From: Aradus depressus
Lineage: Eukaryota > Arthropoda > Insecta > Hemiptera > Aradidae
Assembly: GCA_963662175.1 (NCBI GenBank)
Contig: OY759225.1
Location: 8,071,107 to 8,135,106 of the forward strand
Reading direction: 5' to 3'
DNA length: 64,000 bases
The position numbers and the translations under genes are program-made. The notes beneath the pieces are model-generated. The model worked only from the letters and a program-made list of their open reading frames with translations, was not told the origin of the DNA and did no database searches. The first letter of the stretch is position 1. Each line of letters begins with the position of its first letter. Below are positions 10,710 through 22,230 of the stretch, one piece after another.

Positions 10710-11009
10710 TATATAATAAAACAATTAAATAATTTATTATCAGTTAATGATGAAGTATCGAGAAGGCTTCATCATAAAAAGAGAGGTGAGAGCTGGTCTA
10801 GCTCGAGGTGTTACGTCTGTCTGTCCCCGAGTGTGCGTGTCGGTCCTTCCGAAAAGTTCACGTGTGTGCATTTTTTAAATTATTTCTATATGGCAGAAAA
10901 ATTGGAGGTGATAAAAAAAAGAGGATATGTCGCACTTTACGACTACAAGAACATAACACAAACCGAAGTTCACCTCAACCCATCACAATAACTAATAAAT
11001 TTATGATAG

Positions 11010-11172
11010 TTATTATGACTCATGCCCGGGCTTTATCTACGAGGTCATATCGCTTACTACCAGAGCGCTCTTTCGTAACTCTAGTGAACATGAGCCCGAC
11101 TCTACTGTGGGAGTCCTAAATTTTGCCTACCCTAAATTTTTATTCACCTAGGGCAGGGGTCTTTAACGACTA
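11010..11172 (-). mobile_element. SINE-A, 3' half
   Basis: In reverse orientation it has TATGACTCATGCCCGGGCTT, GAGGTCATATCGC, CCAGAGCGCTCTTTCG, GAGCCCGACTCTACTGTGG and GGGGTCTTTAACGA. It stops before the tRNA head, so it is 5'-truncated. The tail reads ATAATAACTATCA. Confidence 0.85.
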
Positions 11173-11849
11173 GTCCTAGATCGAATATTTTAAGTTTAGA
11201 CCGACAGCGGTAGTAGACCTCTGCAGTGATGGTGATGGATAGTAAACAATGCTGTTTACATTAGCAAAGCTCGCATTGGAATTAGAATCATAACAAAGAC
11301 GCTACAGTCAAAATAAACATTCCTTCATAAAAAAAATCATAGAACTTTTGATATATGATTATTAACGTTATTGTTTTGGTAAGATGTGACCCCGCCCACT
11401 GCACACCCGCAGTGACTGGTTCAGAGACGCCCCCCACAGACAGACAGAGTCCAGCTGAGCTAGTTAATGGCCTGAAGGTGAGAAGAAGGCGCCATCCTTC
11501 CTCTTGTTTTCGTTTTATTGCCCATCTCTTGTATTCTTATTTTCCCGTCTCTCCTGTGGAAGGCGTGATCTCAGATACCCATCTCATGTTAGCGCCTCTC
11601 CCCCTAGTTCGGCTTATCTCTTCCTTGGCATCTCTCAGATCTCCCCCCTCCCCCTCCCATACCCCCGACTCCGGTATTTCGAAATAATTAACTATCATCT
11701 TACCCCAATACTATTATAATTTTTTTTTTTTTTTCAGATATAGTAATAAAAATTAAATTCAGGATCGATATGAACCAAAAATAAAAAAAATATCTATAAT
11801 TCCGCCCATATTTACGATTCATATGAGACATCTTTAATTTTTTTGCATT
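11173..11849. other. Unassigned interval
   Basis: A less AT-rich patch at 11390-11680 with pyrimidine-rich runs (CTCCCCCCTCCCCCTCCC) holds two overlapping open frames, 11355-11687 and 11504-11719. Neither has a recognisable domain. I see no basis for calling a gene. Confidence 0.4.
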
Positions 11850-12233
11850 TTTCAATTTAACACAGATTTTACATATATTTCGGCGAATATTTTTATTGTT
11901 TCACTTTGAGTCCTAGTAGTGCTTCTCAAGCTCTTTGCAATGACACCCGAATCAATGTCCTATCTAAACGCGTTATCACGCTACACTAATTTCTAATTTT
12001 ACACAACGCTAATTCACAACAATCATCCGCCGGCACCCACACTAGCCCGATAACGTCACAGCCAAAACAAATACGTACAGACATGCTCTATCCATTGTGA
12101 CCTCAACCATTGTTATCGCATTATTAGTCTCGTGGTTATCGATTGAAATGTGACGGTATTTTATAACACAAGAAAGTTTGACCGGCTATCACTGTGCTTA
12201 ACGAGCGAATAGACGTTTTCACGTAAAAAATTT
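11850..12233. repeat. Dispersed repeat Y, copy 1
   Basis: Very similar to 26140-26450. Shared blocks include CGCGTTATCACGCTACACTA, CAACAATCATCCGCC, CCATTGTGACCTCAACC, GTTATCGCATTATTAGTCTC and TATCACTGTGCTTAACGAGC. It is followed 37 bases later by repeat X. No coding was recognised. Confidence 0.75.
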
Positions 12234-12269
12234 TACTTTCTCACTTTGCAACTGAAAAAGAAAAATGCA

Positions 12270-13085
12270 ATATGGCCTATGATGTATAAAAAATACACAC
12301 ATTCAAATTATTAATATTATTAAATTAACTATATTTATTAGTATAAATAAAATCCAAGAAACAACTAAATTAGTGAATAATAATATGAATGCATTTTGTT
12401 TTAAAACAACCCATGAATAAAAAAACAAAACACGACGATCAGCTGTTTTTAATTAGTGTAGAAGAGTCGAGGTCTGAGTTGAGATGGAGTGACAGTTTAG
12501 GCTTAAGGTGTGGAGAACTAAGTTGTAGTGAATTAATTGTGATTTATTGGAGTTTTAATTGAAATAGATGCACAAAGAAGGTACTTTAATTTAATTATAT
12601 GATTTATATGCCCTAAAATAACTTAAATTTGAAGAATGGCCAGTATTTAGAAAGAAAAGAGACTAAAATATAAATGTAAAAATTAGCTTGTAAGATTTAT
12701 TTTTGTAGATTATTTTATTTTATTTTATCTTTTAGTTATTAATTTTATTATGTAGTTTAAGTAAATAAACCCAATTATTTGTTCTCGTAAATTATATTCT
12801 ATTCGTTTTCCCTGTTGGCTCAGTAAGATAATTTAAAAACCTTTGGATTCGATTTAATATTTTTGAAAAATTAAAAAAACAATATGGCATCTCTGTAGAA
12901 ATCGAAATGAGAAGTTTGTTAATTTAATTTTTTTTTTGAAATTATGTGCACTTTCTTCAAAATTGCATGGCTTGAACTTTTGATATTTTTTTAGGGCCCC
13001 GTTCGAAAACTACTGTAGAAATCAAAATTTAGTAAAAGAAAAGAGATAAAATCTACTGGAAATATGGTAATTTTTCTTTGTTTAT
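12270..13085 (+). repeat. Dispersed repeat X, long copy 1
   Basis: Matches 27003-27760 over its length: AAAAATACACACATT, CAGCTGTTTTT, GTTTAGGCTTAAG, GCACAAAGAAGGTAC, TATTTGTTCTCGTAAATT, AATATGGCATCTCTGTAGAAA-like and ACTACTGTAGAAATCAAAAT. The family is non-coding as far as I can see. The copy ends just before Helitron B. Confidence 0.7.
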
Positions 13086-13234
13086 TCAATTACTAGCAGT
13101 AATACCCGGCGTTGCCCGGGGAACTTTGACTTTTCTACTAATATCTCCTAAAAGTCTTTTAAATTCTTCAACAGTACATTCATGATGTTATAATTTTCAA
13201 TTATTCATACGGAATAAGGCTTATTGTCCTTCAA

Positions 13235-13990
13235 CGTCAAACACCCCAGCTAGTAAGTTTTTAGGACCCCTGGGCATCACAGCTAGTATGCGTCTTTCAA
13301 CGGCGGAAACCACAGATAGTGAATACTTAGCATCGCTGGACATCCTAGCCAGTGCGTACTTAAGAACGCTATTGACCGCAGCTAGTAAATGCCTTGCAAC
13401 AGCGGACCCCACAGCGAATACATAGTTACTACTACTACATGTGAAATTCATGCCAATCCGCTTACCCTTTAACAGTACATTCATGATGTTATAATTTTCA
13501 ATTATTCATACGGAATAAGGCTTATAGTCCTTCAACTATAGCAACGCTAGTAAGTTTTTAGGACCCTGGGCATCACAGCTAGTATGCGCCTTTCAACGGC
13601 GGAAACCACAGCTAGTGAATACTTAGCTTCGCTGGACGTCCTAGCCAGTGCGAACTTAAGAACGTTTGTGACCACAGCTAATATATGCCTTATAACGGCG
13701 GATCCCACAGCTAGTATGTAGTTAGAACGCTGGTCACCGCAGCTAGTATGTGTCTCGCAAGAGCGGACCCCACAGCTAGTACGAAGTTAGGAACGCTGGG
13801 CATCACAGCTATTAAGTGCCTTGCAACAGCGGACCCCACAGCCAGTACATAGTTAGGAACGCTGGGGCTGAGCACTACAGCTAGTAAGTGCCTTGCAACA
13901 GCGGACCCCACAGCTAGTACGATATTAGGAACGCTGGACATCACAGCTAGTAAATGTCTTGCAACAGTGAACCCCACAGCGAATACATAG
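13235..13990 (-). repeat. 66-bp minisatellite inside Helitron B
   Basis: Units alternate GCGGACCCCACAGCTAGTA and GTTAGGAACGCTGGGCATC, each ending in CAGCTAGTA. Because 66 is a multiple of three, one minus-strand frame stays open and reads repeats of LAVGSAVARHLLAV (open frames 13221-13484 and 13711-14127). A partial direct duplication of the first part (13228-13480 against 13517-13730) is visible. Confidence 0.85.
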
Positions 13991-14039
13991 TTACTACTAC
14001 TACTACATGTGAAATTCATGACAATCCGATTCATGACAA

Positions 14040-14590
14040 TACGATCAACCGTTAATGAGCTACCTCTATATGTATATTTAGCCCCCCCCCACAACCCCCC
14101 CTCCCGTTCAAAACTTTGGGGCGCCACACACCTTATTTTTCTATGTGACCTTCAGGAATACTCCATGTGAAATTTCGTGACAATCCGACCAACCGTTAAA
14201 GAATTAGCTCTATATTTATACTTAGGCCCCCCTAACAACCCCCCCTCCCGTTCAAAACTTTGGGACGCCACACACCTTTTTTTCCTATTTGGCTTTTAAA
14301 AAGACTACGTGTGAAATTTCATGACGATTCGCCCATTAGTTAATGAGTTAGCTCTATATTTATACTGAGGCCCCCCTTACAACCCCCCCTCCCGATCAAA
14401 ACTTTGGGACGCCACACACCTTCTTTTCCTATTTGGCTTTTAAAAAGACTACGTGTGAAATTTCATGACGATTCGCCCATTAGTTAATGAGTTAGCTCTA
14501 TATTTATACTTAGGCCCCCCTTACAACCCCCCCTCCCGATCAAAATTTTGGGACGCCACATAGCCTATTATTCAATCGGGCTCAAAAGAA
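14040..14590 (-). repeat. ~143-bp C-rich tandem units in Helitron B
   Basis: About four units, each with AACCCCCCCTCCCG, AAAACTTTGGGACGCCACA, a GAAATTTCATGACGATTCG block and GTTAATGAGTTAGCTCTATA. The same unit makes the much longer array at 16960-18790. Confidence 0.85.
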
Positions 14591-14847
14591 TGCTACATGG
14601 GCAGTTTCATAAAAATCCGTCCAGTGGTTTGGGCGTGATGCTGGAACAAACAAACCCCGTTTCAGCTTTATTAATATAGATTATATCACAATGTACACAA
14701 GTTTTAATTTGTGTTCATATCTATACATACATCTTTTTTTTTTGGCATTTTTCTTCCATAGTGGATCGGTGTCACCATATTTAAAGTCAGTCTGAACGTT
14801 GTGCTGACGTTGGCATAATCCGAAACCAGCACACTCTATGGCTCTGT

Positions 14848-15734
14848 CAGTTAACAAATATTAAATCTATAAACCGTTAAAAAGCAAGAAATTTGAAGAA
14901 TGGAGTCTACCGAGCTCAGGATCGCCACTTAGAAATCTAGCTGAGGCACTTAGGTCAGATGTTTTAATCGGGAAGTAAAAATAACTTTGAGCACTTCGTC
15001 CTTCGGATGGGACTTTAAGCGATGTTCCAGGACTTTTTCGAATGTGAGGTACTCGATAATGAGACGTATGTTATGTAAATAAACCTGGTTAGGTGAAATT
15101 TCACTTAGGTTGAAAATAGCCTTGAGCACGTCGTCCTTCGGATGGGACTTTCCGGATAAATCTGAATCTGTCGTATCAGTTTTAACAATTATTAAGCCTA
15201 TAAACCGTTAAATAGCGCAAATTTTTTGAAAAACATTTTTATTTTGATTTTTGTGTAGGATTCAGATAATCCGGTCGTTCTCTATCAGTTTTAACAAATA
15301 TTTAATCTATAAACCGTTAAAAAGCGAGAAATTTGAAGAATGGAGTCTACCGAGCTCAGGATCGCCACTTAGAAATCTAGCTGAGGCACTTAGGTCAGAT
15401 GTTTTAATCGGGAAGTGAAAAATAACTATGAGCACGTCGTCCTTCGGATGGGACTTTAAGCGATGATCCAGGGCTTTTTCGAATGTGAGGTACTCGATAA
15501 TGAGACGTATGTTATGTAAATGGTGTATGTAAACCTGGTTAGGTGAAATTTCCCTTAGGTTGAAAATAGCCTTGAGCACGTCGTCCGTCGGATTCTGTCG
15601 TATCAGTTTTAACAATTATTAAGCCTATAAACCGTTAAATAGCGTGAATTTTTGAAAAACATTTTTATTTTGATTTTTGTGTAGGATTCAGATAATCCGG
15701 TCGTTCTCTATCAGTTTTAACAAATATTAAATCT
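14848..15734. repeat. Two tandem ~430-bp units containing SINE-A-like sequence
   Basis: TTAACAAATATT recurs at 14851, 15291 and 15717, giving periods of 440 and 426. Each unit contains GGAGTCTACCGAGCTCAGG, AGCACGTCGTCCTTCGGATG (or a close variant), TTAAGCGATG and GAGGTACTCGATAATGAG. These match the SINE-A body, so a SINE-bearing unit appears to have been amplified in tandem. The third unit is cut by Helitron C at its start. The open frame at 15307-15615 is an artefact. Confidence 0.75.
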
Positions 15735-15879
15735 ATAGCAGTTATACCCGGCGTTGCCCGGGGAACTTTGATTTTTCTCCCAATATCTTCTATAACGCTA
15801 TTCAGTTCCTCGACAGTACATTCATGATGTTATAATTTTCAATTATTCATACGGAATAAGGCTTATAGTCCTTCAGCTG

Positions 15880-16905
15880 TTGTAACGCTAGTAAGTTTTT
15901 AGGACCCCTGGGCACCACAGCTAGTATGCGCCTTTCAACGGCGGAAGCCACACCTAGTGAATACTTAGCATCGCTGGACGTCCTAGTCAGTGCGTACTTA
16001 AGAACGTTTGTGACCACAGCTAGTACGTAGTTGGGAATGCTGGGCATCATAGCTAGTATGTGCCTTGCGACGGCGGACCCAACAGCTAGTACGTAGTTAG
16101 GAACGCTGGTCACCACGGCTAGTATGTGCCTCGCAACAGCGGACCCCACAGCTAGTACGAAGTTAGGAACGCTGGGCATCACAGCTATTAAGTGCCTTGC
16201 AACAGCGGACCCCACAGCTAGTATGTGTTAAATACGCTGGGCATTACAGTTAGTAAGTGCTTTGCAACAGCGAACTTCACAGCTAGTACATAGTTAGGAA
16301 CGCTGGGCACCACAGCTAGTAAATGCCTTGCAACAACGGACCCCACAGCTAGTACGAAGTTAGGAACGCTGGGCACTACAGCTAGTAAATGCCTTGCAAC
16401 AACGGACCCCACAGCTAGTACGATATTAGGAACCCTGGGCATCACAGCTAGTATGCTTGTGCAACAACGGACCCACAGCTAGTACGTTTTTAGGAACGCT
16501 GGGCCCTACAGGTAGTAGGTGCCTTGCAACTGCGAACCCCACAGATAGTATGTAGTTAGAACCACAGGGCATCACAGCTAGTATGAGTTTTGCAACGGCG
16601 GACCCCACAGCTAGTACCTACGAGTGAAATACGCTGGGCCCTACTGCTAGCGCCTTGCAACAGCAGACCCCACAGCTAGTACGTAATTAGAAACGCTGGG
16701 CATTACAGCTAGTAAATGTCTTATAGGTGCCTTGCAACAGCGAACCCCACAGCCAGTACATAGTTAGGAAGGCTGGGGCTGAGCACTACAGCTAGTAAGT
16801 ACCTTGCAACAGCGGACCCCACAGCTAGTACGATATTAGGAACGCTGGACATCACAGCTAGTAAATGTCTTGCAACAGTGAACCCCACAGCGAATACATA
16901 GTTAC
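15880..16905 (-). repeat. 66-bp minisatellite inside Helitron C
   Basis: Roughly fifteen units. GGACCC recurs at 16075 and 16141, a 66-base step. The minus-strand frames 15847-16215, 16218-16445, 16426-16608 and 16721-17041 all read variants of VPNYVLAVGSAVARHLLAV. No start context, promoter or domain supports translation. Confidence 0.88.
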
Positions 16906-16959
16906 TACTACTACATGTGAAATTCATGACAATCCGATTCATGACAATACGATCAACCG

Positions 16960-18790
16960 TTAATGAGCTAGCTCTATATTTATACTTAGTCCCCCCCCCC
17001 CCCCTCAACCCCGCCACCCGTTCAGAACTTCGGGACGCCACACTCCTTATTTTTCTATTTGGCCTTCAGGAATAATATATGCGAAATTTCGTGACAATAC
17101 GACCAACCGTTAATGAGCTAACTCTATATGTATATTTAGCCCCCCCAACAACCCTCCTTCCTGTTCAAAATTTTGGGCCGTCACACACCTAATATTTCTA
17201 TTTGACCTTTAGGAATACTACATGTGAAATTTCATGACAATTCGACCATTAGTTAGTGAGTTAGCATTATTTATATACGTTGGCCCCCCTTACAACCCCC
17301 CCGCCCGATCAAAACTTTGGAACGCCACACACCTTATTTTTCTATTTGGCCTTCAGGAATACTCCATGTGAAATTTCGTGACAATCCGACCAACCGTTAA
17401 AGAGTTAGCTCTATATTTATACTTAGGCCCCCCCACAACCCCCCCTCCCGTTCAAAACTTTGGGACGCCACACACCTTTTTTTCCTATTTGGCTTTTAAA
17501 AATACTACATCTGAAATTTCATGACGTTTCGCCCATTAGTTAATGAGTTAGCTCTATATGTATATTTAGCCCCCCCAACAACCCTCCTTCCTGTTCAAAA
17601 TTTTGGGCCGTCACACCGCCTATTTTTCTATTTGGTCTTCAGGAATACTCCATGTGAAATTTCGTGACAATCCGACCTACCGTTAAAGAGTTAGCTCTAT
17701 ATTTATACTTAGGCCCCCCCACAACCCCCCCTCCCGTTCAAAACTTTGGGACGCCACACACCTTTTTTTCCTATTTGGCTTTTAAAAAGACTACGTGTGA
17801 AATTTCATGACGATTCGCCCATTAGTTAATGAGTTAGCTCTATATTTATACTTAGGCCCCCCTTACAACCCCCCCTCCCGATCAAAACTTTGGGACGCCA
17901 CACACCTTCTTTTCCTATTTGGCTTTTAAAAATACTACATGTGAAATTTCGTGACAATCCGACCAACCGTTAAAGAGTTAGCTCTATATTTATACTTAGG
18001 CCCCCCCACAACCCCCCCTCCCGTTCAAAACTTTGGGACGCCACACACCTTTTTTTCCTATTTGGCTTTTAAAAATACTACATCTGAAATTTCATGACGA
18101 TTCGCCCATTAGTTAATGAGTTAGCTCTATATGTATATTTAGCCCCCCCAACAACCCTCCTTCCTGTTCAAAATTTTGGGCCGTCACACCGCCTATTTTT
18201 CTATTTGGTCTTCAGGAATACTCCATGTGAAATTTCGTGACAATCCGACCTACCGTTAAAGAGTTAGCTCTATATTTATACTTAGGCCCCCCCACAACCC
18301 CCCCTCCCGTTCAAAACTTTGGGACGCCACACACCTTTTTTTCCTATTTGGCTTTTAAAAAGACTACGTGTGAAATTTCATGACGATTCGCCCATTAGTT
18401 AATGAGTTAGCTCTATATTTATACTTAGGCCCCCCTTACAACCCCCCCTCCCGATCAAAACTTTGGGACGCCACACACCTTCTTTTCCTATTTGGCTTTT
18501 AAAAATACTACATCTGAAATTTCATGACGATTCGCCCATTAGTTAATGTGTTAGCACTATTTATATACTTAGGCCCCCCTTACAACCCCCCCTCCCGATC
18601 AAAACTTTGGGACGCCACACACCTTTTTTTCCTGTTTGGCTTTTAAAAAGACTACGTGTGAAATTTCATGACAATTTGACCATTAGTTAATGAGTTAGCA
18701 CTATTTATATACTTAGGCCCCTTTTACAACCCCCCCTCCCCATCAAAATTTTGGGACGCCACATAGCCTATTATTCAATCGGGCTCAAAA
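16960..18790 (-). repeat. ~143-bp C-rich tandem array inside Helitron C
   Basis: About 13 units, each with a poly-C stretch, CCTCCCGTTCAAAACTTTGG, GACGCCACACACC, TTTCCTATTTGGC, and GAAATTTC(A/G)TGAC. Variant units repeat in blocks: TCACACCGCC occurs at 17611 and 18184, a 573-bp step of four units, so a higher-order period is present. Confidence 0.9.
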
Positions 18791-18899
18791 GAATGCTACA
18801 TGGGCAGTTTCATAAAAATCCGTACAGCGGTTTGGGCGTGATGCTGGAACAAACATACAAACAAACAAACAAACCCCGTTTCAGCTTTATTAATATAGA

Positions 18900-20127
18900 T
18901 TATTAATTTTACTTATAATTTTGATACATTTTAATTTTACACAATTTTTCTCATTATACAGGCTATTCTCATATAGTCTCTCTCCCTCTCTCCTTTCTCA
19001 AAATCATTTCATACTGACACTACTGGGTATAAGAAAGCACCCTTATTGCGAAAAATCGTATCTCATATAAACTGTGTTTTTTTAGTGTTCTTTATAACAT
19101 TTACTTGAAAATATTTTTATTAGGTCATGAATATGGGCGGTATCTTGTAATATGTACTTAGGCCCCGAAGTAAAGTGGTCTCAATTATCGTCCGATTTTG
19201 GTCTAAATCTAATGAGATCCAAATTAACTCGTGTTATTTCTCCATTCCTTATTTCAAATTCATAGCTATAATAGTTTCTGTATTAGAGCGCTCACAACTT
19301 TCCAAAATGGGCGACCTTGAAACGTAAACATCCGATGAAAACTCGATCTCAGATTTTTGCACGATTACAATACCTTCTTATACTATAGTTATAAGAAAGT
19401 AATAATATAAAAAATGTTTTTCAAAAATATAAAATCACATTTAGTAAAACAGAAAAGCACGGTCAAGTTCGAGCAGTTAGTTGAGATTAGCGGTTAGTAA
19501 ACTGGAATTGGTTAGAAAACTGGGACAGGTTTGAAAACGTAATAACAAACACACACTTTTTTCTTATTATTATCAATTTCCTAAAAGTATTTTATCGTTG
19601 CTGTATTGTTTTCGTTATCGTTATAATATTGGGTTATTTTTTATTATATATATTTCTTAATCTTTATTTTTGCATATATAGATCACATGATATAGGTACA
19701 TTTAAAAAAATTCATATATTAACATTTTTTTTTTTTTTTTTTTTTTTCTTAAGTTCAACCCCGAAGGGTCATGGGTGCCCCATACTACATTTGATTGAGT
19801 CTCCCTCTAGTCCACACATATATTAACATTGATGACGTCATCCGGACGCCCGGACACTGAAAAAGGAAAAGAAAAGAAAGTTATTTTTTTGCCAATTTTG
19901 ACCCTTCGAAACTTGGTCAAAAATGATTCTTTTTGGCTACTTTTTTTTATTTATTTTGTTCAGCTCGGAGTTCTCCAGGCGGCTATGTCGGAGAAAACAT
20001 CATTTTTAATGAATAATATACTTTTTTCGATTCAAAAAGTGGCATTTGGTGTCACGAGAAAAGTAACACAATGCTTTATCTTTCGACATTTTTTCCGGAC
20101 TTGGCCAGAGACACGGCCGTGTCTCCT
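18900..20127. other. AT-rich interval, no gene
   Basis: Contains a TATAAGAAAG-type inverted motif near 19376, poly-T at 19726-19747 and open frames at 19629-19826 and 19829-20158 that encode low-complexity, Phe-rich peptides. The segment at 19830-20110 (ATGACGTCATCCGG, CGGACTTGGCCAGAG) is not recognised. Confidence 0.4.
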
Positions 20128-20338
20128 GAACTTATATTTCATTTATAACACATTGTAGTGTAGAAAATATACCTTATATTTCATTTATAACACATTGTAG
20201 TGTAGAAAATATACCTTATATTTCATTTATAACACATTGTAGTGTAGAAAATATACCTTATATTTCATTTATAACACATTGTAGTGTAGAAAATATACCT
20301 TATATTTCATTTATAACACATTGTAGTGTAGAAAATAC
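20128..20338. repeat. 42-bp tandem repeat, five copies
   Basis: The unit contains CCTTATATTTCATTTATAAC and ACATTGTAGTGTAGAAAATA. Copies are essentially identical, which suggests recent expansion. Confidence 0.95.
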
Positions 20339-20446
20339 ATTTTTTTCTTTCCGCAAGCGATCGGTGTTGGGTGGGAATATGAATAATATACATTAGAAAC
20401 ATTAAATCCGACATAATATGAGGTATCGCATTTTATGTTGGTCAGT

Positions 20447-20512
20447 TATTGTCACTCATGCCCGGGCTTTCTACCAGAGCGCTCTTTCGTCGCTCTCGTG
20501 GACATGAGCGCT
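20447..20512 (-). mobile_element. SINE-A 3' fragment with internal deletion
   Basis: Reads TCACTCATGCCCGGGCTTTC directly joined to TACCAGAGCGCTCTTTCGTC and GTGGACATGAGC, so about 25 bases of the family are missing in between. Confidence 0.75.
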
Positions 20513-21029
20513 CACAACTTTTCATCACATACACATACATAGACAGACATAATCGGGAAAATGGTCAAAACGTATTTAGGGGACCTTGAAACGTAAAAAT
20601 CCGTTGAAAACCCGATCTCTTATTCTGGATTACAATACTTTCTTATACTATATGTATAAGAAGGTATAAACTGTCCCGAACTGGATTCGAACCTTCAACC
20701 TTCATCTCTCTGAGTGAGGACTCCCTGAGTCCTGAAGAATAATATTTAAAAATGAACTGATTGGAAAAGCGGCATGAAATGCGGACGCTGTATATGGTAT
20801 GAGGTATACTGGGTTGGACTGAATCGTGAAAGACAGAGCGAGGTCTGTGTAAAGTGTGTCAAAGTGTGTTCTGGCCTTTCACATTTATCCTAAGTCACCT
20901 TTCACGTTCTGACTTGGAACTCAGATAGTTTTTTTTTTTTTAATTTCTGTAGTTCGAAAGAACATATATGTCTGTCTGTTAGTCCTCTCTTCTTGGAGAA
21001 ATGTTGCACAAAGTCTGTTTGGGTTGAGC

Positions 21030-21545
21030 CTCATGCCCGGGCTTCAACTATGAGATCATATAGCCTATTATGAGAGAGCTGTTTCTTCGCTCAAGTGGAC
21101 ATGAGCCCGACTCAACCCGAGTTCTAGATTTGAGATACTCAGTTTTGAAATGAAAATGAATGAAATGAAATGAAAAGAAGAATGAAAATAAATTTTATTA
21201 TTCTGGGACCAGAGGTCCCCTAAGAATAAATACATCCAGAGTGAAGAACAGGAAACAATGAAATATAATATAAGTACAAAGAAATAAAAAGATAGGTAAA
21301 TAAAATTAGTGCTACATTGGAGAAAAACTATACAATAAAATAAAATAGATAAACAATAGATTAACAGGAAAAAACGTAAAATTAACAACTTCATTATGAT
21401 GAAAAAAATAAAATAAAAGTATGTAGGGTAGTAGTTTTGGTACCAATTGTAAGATTCATTATCAAGTACCTGATATCACAGAGGCTTGGTACCTTCGCTT
21501 AACGTTCCATCCGAAGGAAGACGTGCTCAAGGGTTACCTCCTTAG
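21030..21545 (-). mobile_element. SINE-A split by a LINE 3' end
   Basis: 21030-21135 matches the SINE 3' half (CTCATGCCCGGGCTTC, GACATGAGCCCGACTC) and 21455-21545 the next part (CAAGTACCTGATATC, CCATCCGAAGGAAGACGTGC), both reversed. Between them, 21160-21440 is the 3' end of a LINE on the minus strand: GGGGACCTCTGGTCCC hairpin, AATAATAAAATTTATT, then (ATTTC)n. The open frame at 21068-21394 spans the junction and is not a gene. Confidence 0.7.
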
Positions 21546-21579
21546 GGATTACACTTAAAATGAGATATATAGAACTATC

Positions 21580-21874
21580 GAGGGCGCCGGTAGCTCTGTG
21601 GTATGCGTGCTTGGCTTCTGAGCTCCAAGAACGTGGGTTCGAAACCCGACCGAGGCCCTTAGTTTATTTTATCTCGGAGGTAAAATAAACATAAGCATGC
21701 CGTCCTTCGGATGGGACGTTAAGCGATGGTCCCGAGCTTGTACGATGTCAGGTACTCGTTAAAGACCTTTATCCTAGGTGAATGAAAATTTAGGATAGAC
21801 AAAATTTAGGACTCCCAAAAACAGATTCGGTCTCATTTCCACCAGAGTCATGAGTCATAAAACCTAACCTAACC
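21580..21874 (+). mobile_element. SINE-A with intact A and B boxes
   Basis: The head is GGGCGCCGGTAGCTCTGTGG with B box GTGGGTTCGAAACCCGACC. The body has an internal deletion after CCACCAGAGT, and the end is AAAACCTAACCTAACC. A target duplication, TATAGAACTATCG, is visible on both sides. Confidence 0.9.
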
Positions 21875-21986
21875 TATAGAACTATCGGTGGGTATCAGGT
21901 TACGATTGATAGAAAAATGTCAAATAACATTTATATTTTATTACTTAGTATATTTAACTATATATACTAAGGAAAATTACATAATT

Positions 21987-22190
21987 GGGCACGCCGTCCT
22001 TCGGAGGGTATGTTAAGATGCCCAGTACTAGTTAAAGACCCCCACACAAGGTAACTTGATGGACCCAAGGTAAGCAAAATTTAGGATTCCCACAGAAGAG
22101 CCAAGCATCTTGTCAACCAGAGTGACTACAGAGCGCTCTGGTAGTGATGATCTCGATCTTAAAGCACGGGTATGGGTCATAATAACTAAT
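21987..22190 (+). mobile_element. Diverged SINE-A, head missing
   Basis: Retains CACGCCGTCCTTCGGA, AGTTAAAGACCCC, AAAATTTAGGATTCCCACAG, AGAGCGCTCTGGTAGT and a GGGTCATAATAACTAATTA end. Many substitutions suggest an old copy with the AATAACTA-type tail. Confidence 0.75.
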
Positions 22191-22230
22191 TACTTTTCAA
22201 GGTGATACATATATTGTGACTCAGTTAGAT

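Larger units (their letters stand above)
13093..14680 (-). mobile_element. Helitron B, non-autonomous, 1.6 kb
   Basis: On the minus strand it begins TCTATATTAATAAAGCTG after A (14681) and ends with hairpin CCCGGGCAACGCCGGG and TATTACTGCTAG before T (13092). These are exact Helitron-type borders with the expected A|T insertion site. Inside are ~143-bp C-rich units (14040-14590) and then a 66-bp minisatellite (13235-13990). Rep and helicase domains are absent. Confidence 0.9.
15735..18899 (-). mobile_element. Helitron C, non-autonomous, 3.2 kb
   Basis: The 5' end is TCTATATTAATAAAGCTG at 18899, preceded by A. The 3' hairpin CCCGGGCAACGCCGGG is followed by TATAACTGCTAT, a one-base change from the expected CTAG. 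It is the same family as A and B but expanded by a long C-rich array and a long minisatellite. No replicase coding. Confidence 0.88.

Noticed and set aside
11355..11719. Two overlapping open frames in a CT-rich patch
   Set aside because: Composition alone keeps the frames open. I see no homology and no splice structure.
15847..17041. Series of minus-strand open frames with repeated VLAVGSAVARHLLAV peptides as a protein gene
   Set aside because: They follow exactly the 66-bp minisatellite inside a Helitron, start at arbitrary ATGs, are broken by stops between blocks and show no domain or promoter. I kept the observation as a finding but not as a gene.
20128..20338. CRISPR-like array of regular repeats
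   Set aside because: The repeats are directly adjacent with no unique spacers. This is a simple tandem repeat in a eukaryotic genome.
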